Below, in pieces: positions 1 through 9,460 of a stretch of 64,000 nucleotides of DNA. Where the stretch lies: positions 62,001-126,000 of the forward strand of contig CAWIVH010000001.1 of assembly GCA_963839475.1 (NCBI GenBank), read 5' to 3'. The notes under the pieces are model-generated. The model ran no database searches and was not told the DNA's origin. It saw only the letters and a list, made by a program, of their open reading frames with translations. Position numbers and translations under genes: made by a program. This DNA comes from CAWIVH01 sp963839475. Lineage in GTDB: Bacteria > Acidobacteriota > UBA6911. Positions within the stretch are counted from its first letter, which is position 1. Each line of letters starts with the position of its first letter.

Positions 1-2521
1 GTATTGAGAAAGCTTTCCGTCGAAACGTTGTCGATCGAGTGTGACCAGGTATAAGAAGCCGTTGCCTGCAATCCGCGGGAGAGGCGCCGCTGAAACTGGA
101 GCTGAAGCGCATGGTAATCCGACGTGGCCGCGTTACGCGTTACATATACGTCAGGAAAGAGTGCGTTCGGAGTGAACCATTCCTGACGTAACAGACGACG
201 GCCGATAGCACCCACATAAGAAACGGAAAATGTCTGTGTGGTTCCCAGAGATTGCTCGACGCCTGCGTGCCATTCATACGTGCGCGGCAAAACCAAGTGT
301 GGATCGGCGATGTAAAGCGTCGTGTACGGTGGGTCGGGGCTGAAAGCCGGCGGCGCGAGTTGCGACTGAGTCAGCGGAAACTGAACATTCGACAATACCT
401 TTGTCGCACTGTTGGGATAGTTGGCGCCGAAGATTGCCTGCGCGCCCGGTCCGTTGCCCATGTCGTAGAACAATCCAAATCCGCCGCGCAGGACAGCTTC
501 GCGCCCATTCCCGGAATTCAGCTGATAAGCCACGCCGATGCGGGGCGCGAAGTTGCCATAGGTTGTTTGCCAGAGCGGCGTGCCTCGCGGCGCCAGCGTT
601 GCCGTCGCCGGCTGATCCAAACCTTGCACCGTGAATGGATCATTCCCCCTGGCCTCATGTGGAGGAGGATTCAATTCCCACCTCACACCATAGGTTATGG
701 TGAGACGGCGATTCTTCCTCCAGGTGTCTTGCAGCGTAGGTGGAAAAATTGGTGAAGACCGGATACATGCGACCAAAGTTCGCGATAATCCTTAGCTCGT
801 TGGCCTGCCCCAGGATCATCGCGTTGATGCCGTTGAAAGACTGAATAGGAATCGTATTCGTGGACACCGGAAATCGGCATCAGCCGCCGGTAATCAATGC
901 CGAAATCGAATTGATGAGATCCTGCGGAGGTGGTGACCTTGTCCACGACATTGATCTGGCGCTGGTAATTATTGGCTTGGCTGCCCCAATATAAGGATGA
1001 GTCCCCGAAGTGAACAAGAAACAGCGAGGTCTCGGCCGCGGCGGAGGCGGGCCTGATCGACTCTGATGAGGGAGGGACCGCGCCGCCAAAGTCGTCCATG
1101 AGATACTCGATGGCGCTTCTGACGCGGCTGAAGTTGACCCGCAGATCGTTGGCGAGACGCGGCGTTGTCATTTGCGCGCCGAGCGTTAAGGTCAACGGTG
1201 AAGAAGAGACAAGCGAGATTTGACTCGCACTGATGGGGGGGAATGCCGCGCGTATGGATGCGTTCGACGGAGCATAGTTGAACCTGCCAAAGAGACTGAC
1301 CTTGCTGCTCAGGGAGTGGTCGATACGAATGCTGGTGGCGTTCAGTGCAGAAGGACTCGATAAAGTGGCTCTTGAACTGCGCGAGGCCGCTGCCAAAGTC
1401 CCTTCCATTCGGAAGCGGAAATGCATTCAACAGCGGTTGCATGGATGGTATGGCCGATTGCCGTGCACCCAACGAAGGAACGACACTGTCGTAGACCTTC
1501 GGAAGAAGCAGCCGCAACCCTTCGTACGAGAAGAAGAAGAAAGGTGCGATTCCGGCGAAGCGGCCCCCAAAAACACCGCCGAAATCGTTCTGTCGCATCT
1601 TTGCTCTCGGAAGCCCGAGGCTGTTGGCGAACCAGTCGTTGGCATCGAATGCTTCGTTGCGCAAATACTCGAATGCGGTCCCGTGAAAGCTGTTTGTCCC
1701 TGAGCGGGTGACAATCGAGATCTGGGCGCCGGGAGTGCGGCCGAATTCCGGGGCATACGTCGAAGTCTGAATACGAAATTCCTGCATCGCGTCTTCGGAA
1801 ACCATCCCGTTCGTGCCGCCGAAAGCGGTAAATGCCGGAATCGATCCATTGGCGGTTTCATTGAGGGGAGGACCCCCGCTGATGCCCACGTTGGCGCTCA
1901 CGCCGTCGATCATGTAATAGTTCGCGTTCTGCCGCTGGCCATGGACACTGTACTGACCCGGTTCGTTGTAGGAAGCCGCTGTGAGAACCGTTCCTGGCGT
2001 TAATTCGATCAAAGCGTTGAAGCTCCGCCCGTTTAACGGGATATTTTCAATGAACTGCTGATCAACCAGTGAGCTGACGGAACTGGAATCGTCATAGATC
2101 GAACCGATGGCAGAGACAGTCACAGAGGTATTGATCTGAGCGATCTTGAGCTGGATCCCCACACGCAAAAGGTCGCCGACGCTCAGGACGACTTCAATCT
2201 CGGCTGCCTCAAAACCCTCCGTGCTGCCGCAATCCGATACCGGCCCGGAGCGAGTTGTGTGACGGCGGCCTGGCCGTCGTTGTTCGTGAGACGCTCCCGG
2301 CGGGCCCCGGTGCTTGCATTGGTCATCGAAATATGGGCGCCCGGTATGGCGGCTCTGTCCGGATCAACCACCGTGACGTCGAGGGTGGCCGTCGCGGATT
2401 GGGCGCAAGGCGAGCGGGCACAAGACCGAGCTTTGCACTGCTGCCAGCCGAGGCATGTCCCAATCGTCCATGACACGATGAGGGCGTATAAATGCCCGGA
2501 GGATTCCCTGGAGTTCAACAT
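1..2521 (-). pseudogene. TonB-dependent receptor (Oar-like), frameshifted and partial
   Basis: Outer-membrane receptor of the acidobacterial Oar/TonB type, running off the left edge. The start at 2521 has an AAGGAG box and is followed by a hydrophobic leader and a carboxypeptidase-regulatory-like domain (DVTVVDPDRAAIPGA, GRYRIAA). The plug follows, with IPLNGRSFNALIELTPG, the QNANYYMIDGVSAN segment and APEFGRTPGAQISIVTRSGTN, then barrel strands with DTWR and GVRWELNPPP. The reading frame changes near 2220, 1350, 835 and 731. Each time the protein continues sensibly in another frame, so one ancestral gene of over 830 codons is present. As read it cannot make a full receptor. It is either decaying or affected by indel errors. 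The substrate cannot be told. Confidence 0.85.
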
Positions 2522-2620
2522 GACCCGTTTCTCCTTTTCCTTTGGCATTCAGCGGCTAATGAAGTGTCTTGGAGAGCCGCCGAGTCCGATGAAAATAGGG
2601 ACACGTAGCCTGTCAACAAC

Positions 2621-5500
2621 TCATTCTCGACTGCCGGAGAGGAGAGCCGGCATGACCCATGGTTCCACGACCGGGAAACCCCTGGTGAACGCGATGCGCC
2701 GGCCGTCTGGAGACACCCGCGCCTCGTGGAGACTTTCGATCGGGAAATCGAAACTTCGCGGCGCGCCCCCGGTCACGGAAATCCCCCACAGGCCGCGTGT
2801 TTCGACCAGGCGAGCGGCATCCCATGAGATTCGCATCGTGAACAAGACCGTGTTTCCATCATGGGTCCAGCCCGCCACGTGGGGTGATTGCTTGGCCTGA
2901 TAAAGTACCCGCTGCGGGCCGCCGCCGGTTGGCACCAGGCAAAGGATACATTCATCGTTGCTGTTGACGGTGAGCGCGATCCATTGCCCGTCGGGGGAGA
3001 GCCGGAATCCCTCCAGATCGCCGATGTGCCCCTTGGGTATCCCGTAGAGCAACTCCTCCCTCTGCAAACGCATATCCCTCCTGAACAACCCATTCTGGAT
3101 ACGGAGGAAATAGATTTGACTCATGTCACGGGTCCAGGCGACGTCCGCCGCTCTGCCGTAGGTGGAAACAATTTCGCCTGTCCCGATATCCACAATTCTG
3201 ATCTCGCCTTTTCCAAGAGCAGCCGCGGAACGAAATGCGATGAAACGGCCGTCGGCCGACCAACGGGGTGCAGGCATGGCCGAAAGCGGCAATGCGAATT
3301 CTCTCTGCGATCCGGTTTCCAGGGATTGCACCACAAGCACACTTGCGTTGGGTCCGTATTCCCGTCTGTTCGAAACGTAAGCAAGCGATTTGCCATCGGG
3401 CGACCAGTCGGGCGAGGCATTCGAGCCGAGAAAGGACCGGGCCAGGTTCGCGGGAGGGCCTTGCACCTTGCCCTTGGCCGGATCGATCGTGACAGAACAC
3501 ACATCCGTCAACCCGGTCTGCAGCCGGTAGAAAAAGTCGCCCTGTGTATTCAGACCGACCGGCGCAAATCGGCCTATGTTTCTGGCGATGTTTTGGGGCT
3601 CTCCCACCGCTCTGCCTTCGGAAACCGGCACCTCCCATAATCCGAGAGTTCCTGTGCGGGTACTCGCAAATACCACGCTATTTCTCCACGGGGCCCAGAT
3701 CGGATACGAGTCATTCCACGGTCCTGAAACAAGCTGAGAATCCGTGTTGCCATCGGTGGCGAGGATGCGGATTTCGCTCTCACCGGCGGAGTTCTCTTTG
3801 GGGCGGTCATACACGATATGACGGCCGTCGGGAGACAAGCCGGCGAACGGGCGTTGAGGCAGAGCCTTCAGCCGACGGAGAGAACCGTCCGAGACGGAGA
3901 CCAGACTCAGGGTGCAACCCATTTCTCCCGGCTCTTCCATCTTCATACAGCCAAGGATCTGCGCGCTGTCCTGAGACCACTGAACGGGATTGAAACTCTC
4001 CAATCCGCGAGAACGCATGAGAACCCGTGGCTGTCCACCATCGATACCGACAGTGCGGAGTTGAAAGCACTGGTACTCCTCCGACCACCAGCAGTAAGCG
4101 ACCTGCCGGCTGTCCGGTGAAAAAACCGATTCTCCAGCGTAGTCCTGCGATTCGCCAGGCTTCCTGTGGGTGAGGAACCTCGTCGCGCCGCTCCTGAGCT
4201 CAAGGACACCCAGATCGCCCTTGGCAAAACTGAAATATCCGCCATCGGGAGAGGGCTTGCCCCAAAAGGGTGCGTTGGGCAGCTGGAGCCTGTGGGAGCC
4301 GGGCACAGCCAGCGGCGACGTTATGCCGGGATCCTGGCCTTTCCTGGCCCCATCGTTGGAAATTCTTCCTGGCCAGCCGCCCCGAAATAGAAGCATGCAG
4401 ACTGTGGCCAGTGCGATGGCGGCAATCCCGAGCCAGTAGGGTCGAGCGGTCTTCCAGGACTGTAAATGCTCATTGCCTGGCCTCAGCGCCTCCAGCGCTG
4501 CCGCCATGGATTCCGCATTGTCAAAGCGGCGCTCCGGTTCAGCCTGCAGGGCACGCTTGATGACTTGAGCCAGCTTGTCTGAAATACCTGGACCGGCAAT
4601 GCGGAGCTCCGTTCCATCGGCGCGGGCGTGAGCCTGACGCAATTCATCGGCTGTGGCGCCTTGAATGGGATAGGAATTGGTGAGCAGGTGATAGAGCAGA
4701 ACACCCACGCTGTAAATATCGCTCTGCGCCGTGGCCTCCTTTCCTGCAAATATTTCCGGCGCAATGTAGAGGGGCGTTCCGGCGGCGCCGCGTGCCGCAC
4801 TCGAATCATCGTCCAGCGTGAGGCCGGTGCCGAAGTCCATCAGGACCAGACGGCCGCTGTCGGCGAACATCACGTTCTGCGCCTTGACGTCGCGGTGCAG
4901 CAGTCCTGCCTCATGCACCGCGGCGAGGGCGCGGCACAGGTCGGCGCCTATCCGGATCACCTCTGCTTCATCGAAGGCATGCCCCGCGCGGAGCATTTGT
5001 TCGAGCGTGCGGCCGTGGATGAACTCCATCCACAGTCCGGCTCTGCCATCGAGGCGGTCCGCGTCGAATATTGTGACGACGTTCGGGTGCTGGACGCGCG
5101 CCAGGAGGCGGCCTTCCTGGATGACAGAGGATCCCAGGGAATCCTGCCCGGTGCGCGAAGGGTGCAGGAGCTTGAGCGCCACTTCCCGGTCCAACCGCGT
5201 GTTCCAGGCGCGATAGACCTCCCCGAACGAGCCGCTGCCGACGAATTCCAGGATCTTGAAGTGGCCCCATTGCTCGAGGAGTTCCGGAGGCTGGGCCGGC
5301 ACTCCGTCGCTCGCGCCCTCTGCGATCGGGATTGCAGGCTCCCTGCGGTAGATTTCGGCGATCTCGGCAACAACCCTCAACTGGCGGATGACCGCCTTTG
5401 TGGGTTCGTCCGTTGTCGATTCCACCGCCGGCCAGTGAACGGCGGTCCCATCGAGAATGGCGCCTGCAAGATCTGCCAGCGGCTCATCCTTTTTCTGCAC
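2621..5500 (-). CDS. Transmembrane Ser/Thr protein kinase with TolB-like beta-propeller
   Basis: Eukaryotic-type kinase of 959 residues. The kinase domain covers about residues 80-345: Gly-rich loop GSGSFGEVY, catalytic Lys in VALKLL (about 110), HRDVKAQN (202-209), DFG (222-224) and the APE motif in YIAPEIF, so it should be active. One membrane helix (about 355-372) separates it from an extracytoplasmic C-terminal half of WD40/TolB-like repeats (SPDGR, WSPDGKSLAYVSN, SADGRFIAF). I chose the GTG start at 5500 because GGAGGAGA lies just upstream; the ATG at 5557 is deeper inside the sigma gene. It overlaps the ECF sigma gene by 17 bases, so the two are probably translated together. The propeller is the likely sensor; its ligand is unknown. 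Confidence 0.93.
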   Translation of the reverse strand: MQKKDEPLADLAGAILDGTAVHWPAVESTTDEPTKAVIRQLRVVAEIAEIYRREPAIPIAEGASDGVPAQPPELLEQWGHFKILEFVGSGSFGEVYRAWNTRLDREVALKLLHPSRTGQDSLGSSVIQEGRLLARVQHPNVVTIFDADRLDGRAGLWMEFIHGRTLEQMLRAGHAFDEAEVIRIGADLCRALAAVHEAGLLHRDVKAQNVMFADSGRLVLMDFGTGLTLDDDSSAARGAAGTPLYIAPEIFAGKEATAQSDIYSVGVLLYHLLTNSYPIQGATADELRQAHARADGTELRIAGPGISDKLAQVIKRALQAEPERRFDNAESMAAALEALRPGNEHLQSWKTARPYWLGIAAIALATVCMLLFRGGWPGRISNDGARKGQDPGITSPLAVPGSHRLQLPNAPFWGKPSPDGGYFSFAKGDLGVLELRSGATRFLTHRKPGESQDYAGESVFSPDSRQVAYCWWSEEYQCFQLRTVGIDGGQPRVLMRSRGLESFNPVQWSQDSAQILGCMKMEEPGEMGCTLSLVSVSDGSLRRLKALPQRPFAGLSPDGRHIVYDRPKENSAGESEIRILATDGNTDSQLVSGPWNDSYPIWAPWRNSVVFASTRTGTLGLWEVPVSEGRAVGEPQNIARNIGRFAPVGLNTQGDFFYRLQTGLTDVCSVTIDPAKGKVQGPPANLARSFLGSNASPDWSPDGKSLAYVSNRREYGPNASVLVVQSLETGSQREFALPLSAMPAPRWSADGRFIAFRSAAALGKGEIRIVDIGTGEIVSTYGRAADVAWTRDMSQIYFLRIQNGLFRRDMRLQREELLYGIPKGHIGDLEGFRLSPDGQWIALTVNSNDECILCLVPTGGGPQRVLYQAKQSPHVAGWTHDGNTVLFTMRISWDAARLVETRGLWGISVTGGAPRSFDFPIESLHEARVSPDGRRIAFTRGFPVVEPWVMPALLSGSRE

Positions 5501-6110
5501 GCCCCATCTCCTCCGCCAGACGCACCAGCGCTCGCTGAGCGGCCATGCGCGCCGCATCGGGCGACGGCTTATCCAGCGCTAGCGCCAGCTCTGCATAGCT
5601 GAAACCGAGTTCGACCCTGAAGATGATCGCCTCGCGCTCCTCCGGTTTGAGCGCGGCGAGGGCCTTTTCATAACGATCGGTCGCTTCGCTGCCGATCGCT
5701 TCCTCGAGCGGCGAAGGCTTGTCATCTTGCTGCTGTGAGTCGAGTTCTCCCCGTCCCGGCCTGCGGCCGCATTTTCGGATTTCGTCCCGGATCCGGTTGA
5801 AAAGAGCCTGCCGGAGATAAGCCTGGAACGCTCCTTCCCCCACGGGTTCAAAGACATCCATTCTATTAAACGTCTGGAGCAGGGTTTCCTGAACAAGGTC
5901 TTGCGTGTCGGCGATGTCCCTGGCCCATTGTGGGAGGCGGTGGCTCGCCCAGCGGCTGAGTGAAGGGAGATAGCGGCTGAACAGACGATCGAGCGCTTCA
6001 CGATCTCCTGCGCGATGCCGCTCGATCAGGCTGCGGGTAGATTCTGCCTCATTGGCAATGAAGGCTTCTGACGGTCGAACAGTACCGGCCGGATCGCGTC
6101 TATTGGGCAT
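5484..6110 (-). CDS. ECF-family RNA polymerase sigma factor
   Basis: Sigma-70 family factor of 208 residues with region 2 around residues 30-95 (ADTQDLVQETLLQTFNRMD is the core-binding helix) and region 4 around 145-205 (ALAALKPEEREAIIFRVELGFSYAELA, a helix-turn-helix). The acidic linker is typical of ECF factors paired with kinases in Acidobacteriota and Planctomycetota. AGGAGG precedes the ATG at 6110. It is the first gene of a two-gene unit with the overlapping kinase gene, and no anti-sigma factor is next to it. Control by the partner kinase is therefore a reasonable inference but is not shown by sequence. Confidence 0.92.
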   Translation of the reverse strand: MPNRRDPAGTVRPSEAFIANEAESTRSLIERHRAGDREALDRLFSRYLPSLSRWASHRLPQWARDIADTQDLVQETLLQTFNRMDVFEPVGEGAFQAYLRQALFNRIRDEIRKCGRRPGRGELDSQQQDDKPSPLEEAIGSEATDRYEKALAALKPEEREAIIFRVELGFSYAELALALDKPSPDAARMAAQRALVRLAEEMGRAEKG

Positions 6111-6323
6111 AGAGCCTCCTCACCCGGACCGCTTGCGCTAATCATAGCATTCATCCGATTAGACCGAAACATTTTCAAGGTAGAGCGTTCGGAATCTGGC
6201 GCGTCGTCGTTATAGAAATCGAGTGCACCAACGCATTCCATGACTGTCGCATGCTGCGGATGTCCCGGATATCTTGCAGGTGATGCATGTCGCGGCTGCC
6301 AGCAGCCAAGAAAGGAAAAGACT

Positions 6324-7034
6324 ATGCGAACGTTTCCAAAGATGGCCTGTGTGCTCCTGGTTTTAATCGCGATCGGGTTGATGGTGGCGCCCATGGCCAA
6401 CGCGCAAAAGCAAAGCAATGTGGCCGTCACCAGTACAGTCGCCGATGCCGACTTTCAGATTCAAAGCGATGATGGCGGAGTTTACACGAACTCCAAGGCC
6501 GTACAGTCCATCATCCAGCCCATCGGAGATTGGGTCCTGGACACCAACTATTCCCTGCTGTCGACCAGAAGCGTTTGGTTGAACTTTAGCCAGCCTGTCG
6601 CGGGCACTGGTCCCAATGGAGGAGCTCCTGTCCCTCCTTTCCCTTACGACCCTCACACTGGTTTATACGCCGCTCTGGTGAAGGCCCGCCTGATCACGCA
6701 ATGTCCAACCTATGGATACAGCATGCTGGGACTCACCAATGGAGAGACTGTCTCCTGCGGGCTGGTGATCCACATTCCTTACAACGGCAACGATTACCGT
6801 CTTGTGATGAATCCTTTGGGGATCAACAACTATTCCGAAACGGAGACGGTCAACGTCACCTGCAATGGCGTTGGTACAAATGGCTGCAAGCAATGGAGCA
6901 TAGTGTCGGCGGACCCTGATCTCGGGAGCAAAGCCCGGCTTGTTCAGCTTACGACCGGGAAAAAGCCCGCGCAAATCAACCTGGGAAATTTCTACTTCTC
7001 CTTCTCGATAACGATAAACGTGACAAAGCCGTAA
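6324..7034 (+). CDS. Secreted protein of unknown function
   Basis: Predicted 236-residue exported protein. The start at 6324 follows AAAGGAAAAG. It gives a clean signal peptide (MRTFPKMACVLLVLIAIGL, cleaved near ANA-QKQ); the longer frame from 6240 does not. The mature part is rich in Thr, Asn and Tyr, contains four Cys (TQCPTYG, VSCGL, VTCNG, NGCKQ) that could form two disulfides, and ends in an alternating hydrophobic stretch suggesting a beta-sandwich. I recognise no family. It is divergent from the sigma/kinase unit and stands alone. Confidence 0.7.
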   Translation: MRTFPKMACVLLVLIAIGLMVAPMANAQKQSNVAVTSTVADADFQIQSDDGGVYTNSKAVQSIIQPIGDWVLDTNYSLLSTRSVWLNFSQPVAGTGPNGGAPVPPFPYDPHTGLYAALVKARLITQCPTYGYSMLGLTNGETVSCGLVIHIPYNGNDYRLVMNPLGINNYSETETVNVTCNGVGTNGCKQWSIVSADPDLGSKARLVQLTTGKKPAQINLGNFYFSFSITINVTKP

Positions 7035-7720
7035 ACAACGGCCGCTCTTATTCTCGAGAATAGGCTGCACCGCCGAACATCGCCGTGCGCCTTATGATCG
7101 GAGGTAGGTGCAATACGGTTCGGGCCCCGTCAGCTGAAGTCGGGTTCAGCACCCGGTCTGTGGTGGAATCCGAAGCAAGGGGTGCTGCAAATTCAGCTTC
7201 GAGAGGCCTACCCGAAGAACTATAATATCCGCAACGCAAGGTCGTTCTGATTGCAGTGCTCGAAATGCCAGTAGAGGCATTTTCCATGAACAGCCAATCG
7301 CGCGGCCACGATACGCTCAGTGCGAAGCCCGGTCAGGGCGGCACGGGAATAGTCTGCAATTCCCGTGATTTATGCCTTTGCTGCGACATTTCCCAAAAGG
7401 TCCTGCCGGGAAATGTCATTCCCTGTCCGGATGTCGGCATGCGAGCCCGCAGGAACGTTCAACTCCTCACCTGGATTCTTTACTCAAACCTGGCGGGGGT
7501 TTGCGAGTCCGCCAGTCACGGCAGCATCAGCTTTCCAATCGCCGAAGGCGCCGCCGACGCGCTCCTGGAGAACGAAGTTAACATTTCAGCAGTTCAATAC
7601 CTAATGGCAGGAGGCATATCGGAATGACTGCCGTCAGGCCATTTTAGTGTAGTGAAAGAGCAGCCAGGAGGCCCAAAGCCGGGCTGGAGGTGAACAGTCT
7701 GATGGGGAGGTATCAAAAAT
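7035..7720. other. Long intergenic region, no convincing gene
   Basis: About 690 bases with no supportable gene. A 123-codon frame at 7256-7627 has no ribosome site, no leader and no familiar motif. Just after the preceding stop, 7049-7062 is a perfect 14-base palindrome (TATTCTCGAGAATA) that may act in termination, though no T-run follows. Further right lies a row of hairpins, listed separately. Confidence 0.5.
7263..7417. repeat. Cluster of three hairpins
   Basis: Three inverted repeats in 155 bases: arms 7263-7269/7276-7282 (7 bp, loop 6), 7342-7350/7359-7367 (9 bp perfect, CACGGGAAT, loop 8) and 7385-7394/7408-7417 (10 bp perfect, GACATTTCCC, loop 13). The second and third stems share a GGGAA core. 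No T-run follows them, so they are not ordinary terminators. They could form a structured leader or transcript, but no promoter is evident. Confidence 0.5.
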
Positions 7721-9454
7721 ATGAAGCCGCGAAACATCATGGTGTTCCTCTTAGTGATGGCAAGTCCCTTACTATCCGTAAGCGCTTGGGCACAGGCCGA
7801 GGGCCGTCCCTGCAGCATCAAGCCGGTTAATATGTCTACGGCCTACGGGGATTTGATTACCTGTCAAATTTCTGCCGACAGCGATGATCTGTATTACTTT
7901 TCGGGCCTGGCCGGAGAGGTTATACACATCTATGCCAACACCGGTGCCAGCGCCGTCTCCTTAATGGATCCCTTTGGCAATACCATTGAGTCGGCGGGTT
8001 CCGGTACCATTTCGCGGAAACTCCAGGCAACCGGGAAATACACGATCAAATTCACCGAGGTGACATATGGCAATCCATACTATTCGTTTGGCCTTGAGAG
8101 AATCACGCCGCCATCCCCCTCAATGCCGACGCTGAGGTTTGGACAAACCATCGAAAATGAAATAAATCCCGGGGGTGATGCGGATTATTACACCTTCACC
8201 GGGTATGAGGGTGACGAGGTTACCGCAAATGTCAGTGTACTCACCGGAAGCGATCTCGAATTCGATATGTACGATCCCGCAGGGGTTCTAATCCTATCCG
8301 GTCAAAACTGGTTTGGCCCCCTGCCGGTTTTTTTATTACAGAACGGGCAGTACACTTTCCGCGTGCTTGGCGGATCGAGCTCCTATCGCATGAGCCTTCA
8401 ATGCGCCGGCATCTGTCATGAGCCCCGAGCCAGCATTCTCACGCCTGCGCCCGGCTCGACTCTGCCCGGTTCCACGGTCACCTTTACCTGGAATTCGGCT
8501 GCCGGAGCCGCCGCCTACTGGCTGGATGTAGGGAGTGAACTCGGGGTGGGGAACTACTTCGGGGCTGGCGTCGGCTTGAGCACTTCCCGCACCGTCACCA
8601 ATCTGCCGCTGGATGGCAGCACGGTATATGTTCGCCTGTGGACCAAGAATGGTGGATATTGGTTCAATGGCGACTATACCTATACTGCGGCCAAAAATAC
8701 CCAGAAACAGGATTTGCTGACGACATCTTCCGGCAATGGGCTGCGATTTAGGGACTCTGATACCGGGGAGTGGGTTTCCCTTTCGGTGCCCGCATCCGTG
8801 ATCGCGGCAGGGGACCTTGACGGGGACGGTATCGATGATCCCGTCGGCGAATGGCCAAACGCAGGCGGGGTGTGGGCAAGATATTCAACTTCCGGTCAAT
8901 GGGTCAAAATCACCTCGGCCGCGCCCCAATGGCTCGCCACCGGCGATCTGAATGGCGATGGGAAGGACGAATTGGTCGGTATCTGGGGCACCACCATCTG
9001 GTCGTGGGATCCCACTTCATCTTCATGGGCTGCCCTGGTTTCGGGCGCAACTCAGGTCGGAGCCGCGGACTTGGACAAGGATGGGAAGGCGGATCTTCTG
9101 GGCATCTGGCCAGACTCGGGCGTCTGGGTGAAACATTCATCCACCGGCCTGTGGGAGTCCCTTGCCGCTCCTGCTGAATGGATAGCCGCCGCGGATCTGA
9201 ACGCGGACGGCAAAGCGGATCTAATAGGAATCTGGGGCGGTTCCCTCAAGTATCGCGACACGGCAACAGGATCATGGCAGACGGTTTCCGCTGGCGCCAG
9301 CCAAGTTGCTGCAGGCGACATGGATGGAGACGGCAAGGGAGATATCGTGGGTACCTGGCCCGGTGATGGGGTCTGGGTAAAATACTCAGTCTCCGGCACC
9401 TGGGAGCGCCTTTGCCCGGTCCCGGACTGGATCGCGGTTGGCAGAATGCGCTGA
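7721..9454 (+). CDS. Secreted PPC-like / VCBS (FG-GAP) repeat protein
   Basis: Exported protein of 577 residues; GGGGAGG precedes the ATG. A signal peptide (cleavage near AWA-QAEG) is followed by two pre-peptidase-C-like beta-sandwich domains (about 30-130 and 135-230; PGGDADYYTFTGYEGDEV), a fibronectin/Ig-like segment (about 240-325; GSTVTFTWNSAAGAAAYWL) and a C-terminal VCBS/FG-GAP propeller. The propeller carries repeated calcium-loop motifs: DLDGDGIDD, DLNGDGKDE, DLDKDGKAD, DLNADGKAD and DMDGDGKGD. The fold suggests a surface or matrix-binding protein with no catalytic domain. It converges with the next gene, with only six bases between the stops. Confidence 0.85.
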   Translation: MKPRNIMVFLLVMASPLLSVSAWAQAEGRPCSIKPVNMSTAYGDLITCQISADSDDLYYFSGLAGEVIHIYANTGASAVSLMDPFGNTIESAGSGTISRKLQATGKYTIKFTEVTYGNPYYSFGLERITPPSPSMPTLRFGQTIENEINPGGDADYYTFTGYEGDEVTANVSVLTGSDLEFDMYDPAGVLILSGQNWFGPLPVFLLQNGQYTFRVLGGSSSYRMSLQCAGICHEPRASILTPAPGSTLPGSTVTFTWNSAAGAAAYWLDVGSELGVGNYFGAGVGLSTSRTVTNLPLDGSTVYVRLWTKNGGYWFNGDYTYTAAKNTQKQDLLTTSSGNGLRFRDSDTGEWVSLSVPASVIAAGDLDGDGIDDPVGEWPNAGGVWARYSTSGQWVKITSAAPQWLATGDLNGDGKDELVGIWGTTIWSWDPTSSSWAALVSGATQVGAADLDKDGKADLLGIWPDSGVWVKHSSTGLWESLAAPAEWIAAADLNADGKADLIGIWGGSLKYRDTATGSWQTVSAGASQVAAGDMDGDGKGDIVGTWPGDGVWVKYSVSGTWERLCPVPDWIAVGRMR

Positions 9455-9460
9455 AGGCGG

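Noticed and set aside
7256..7627. 123-codon frame in the hairpin region
   Set aside because: No ribosome site, no recognisable motif and it runs through the stems.
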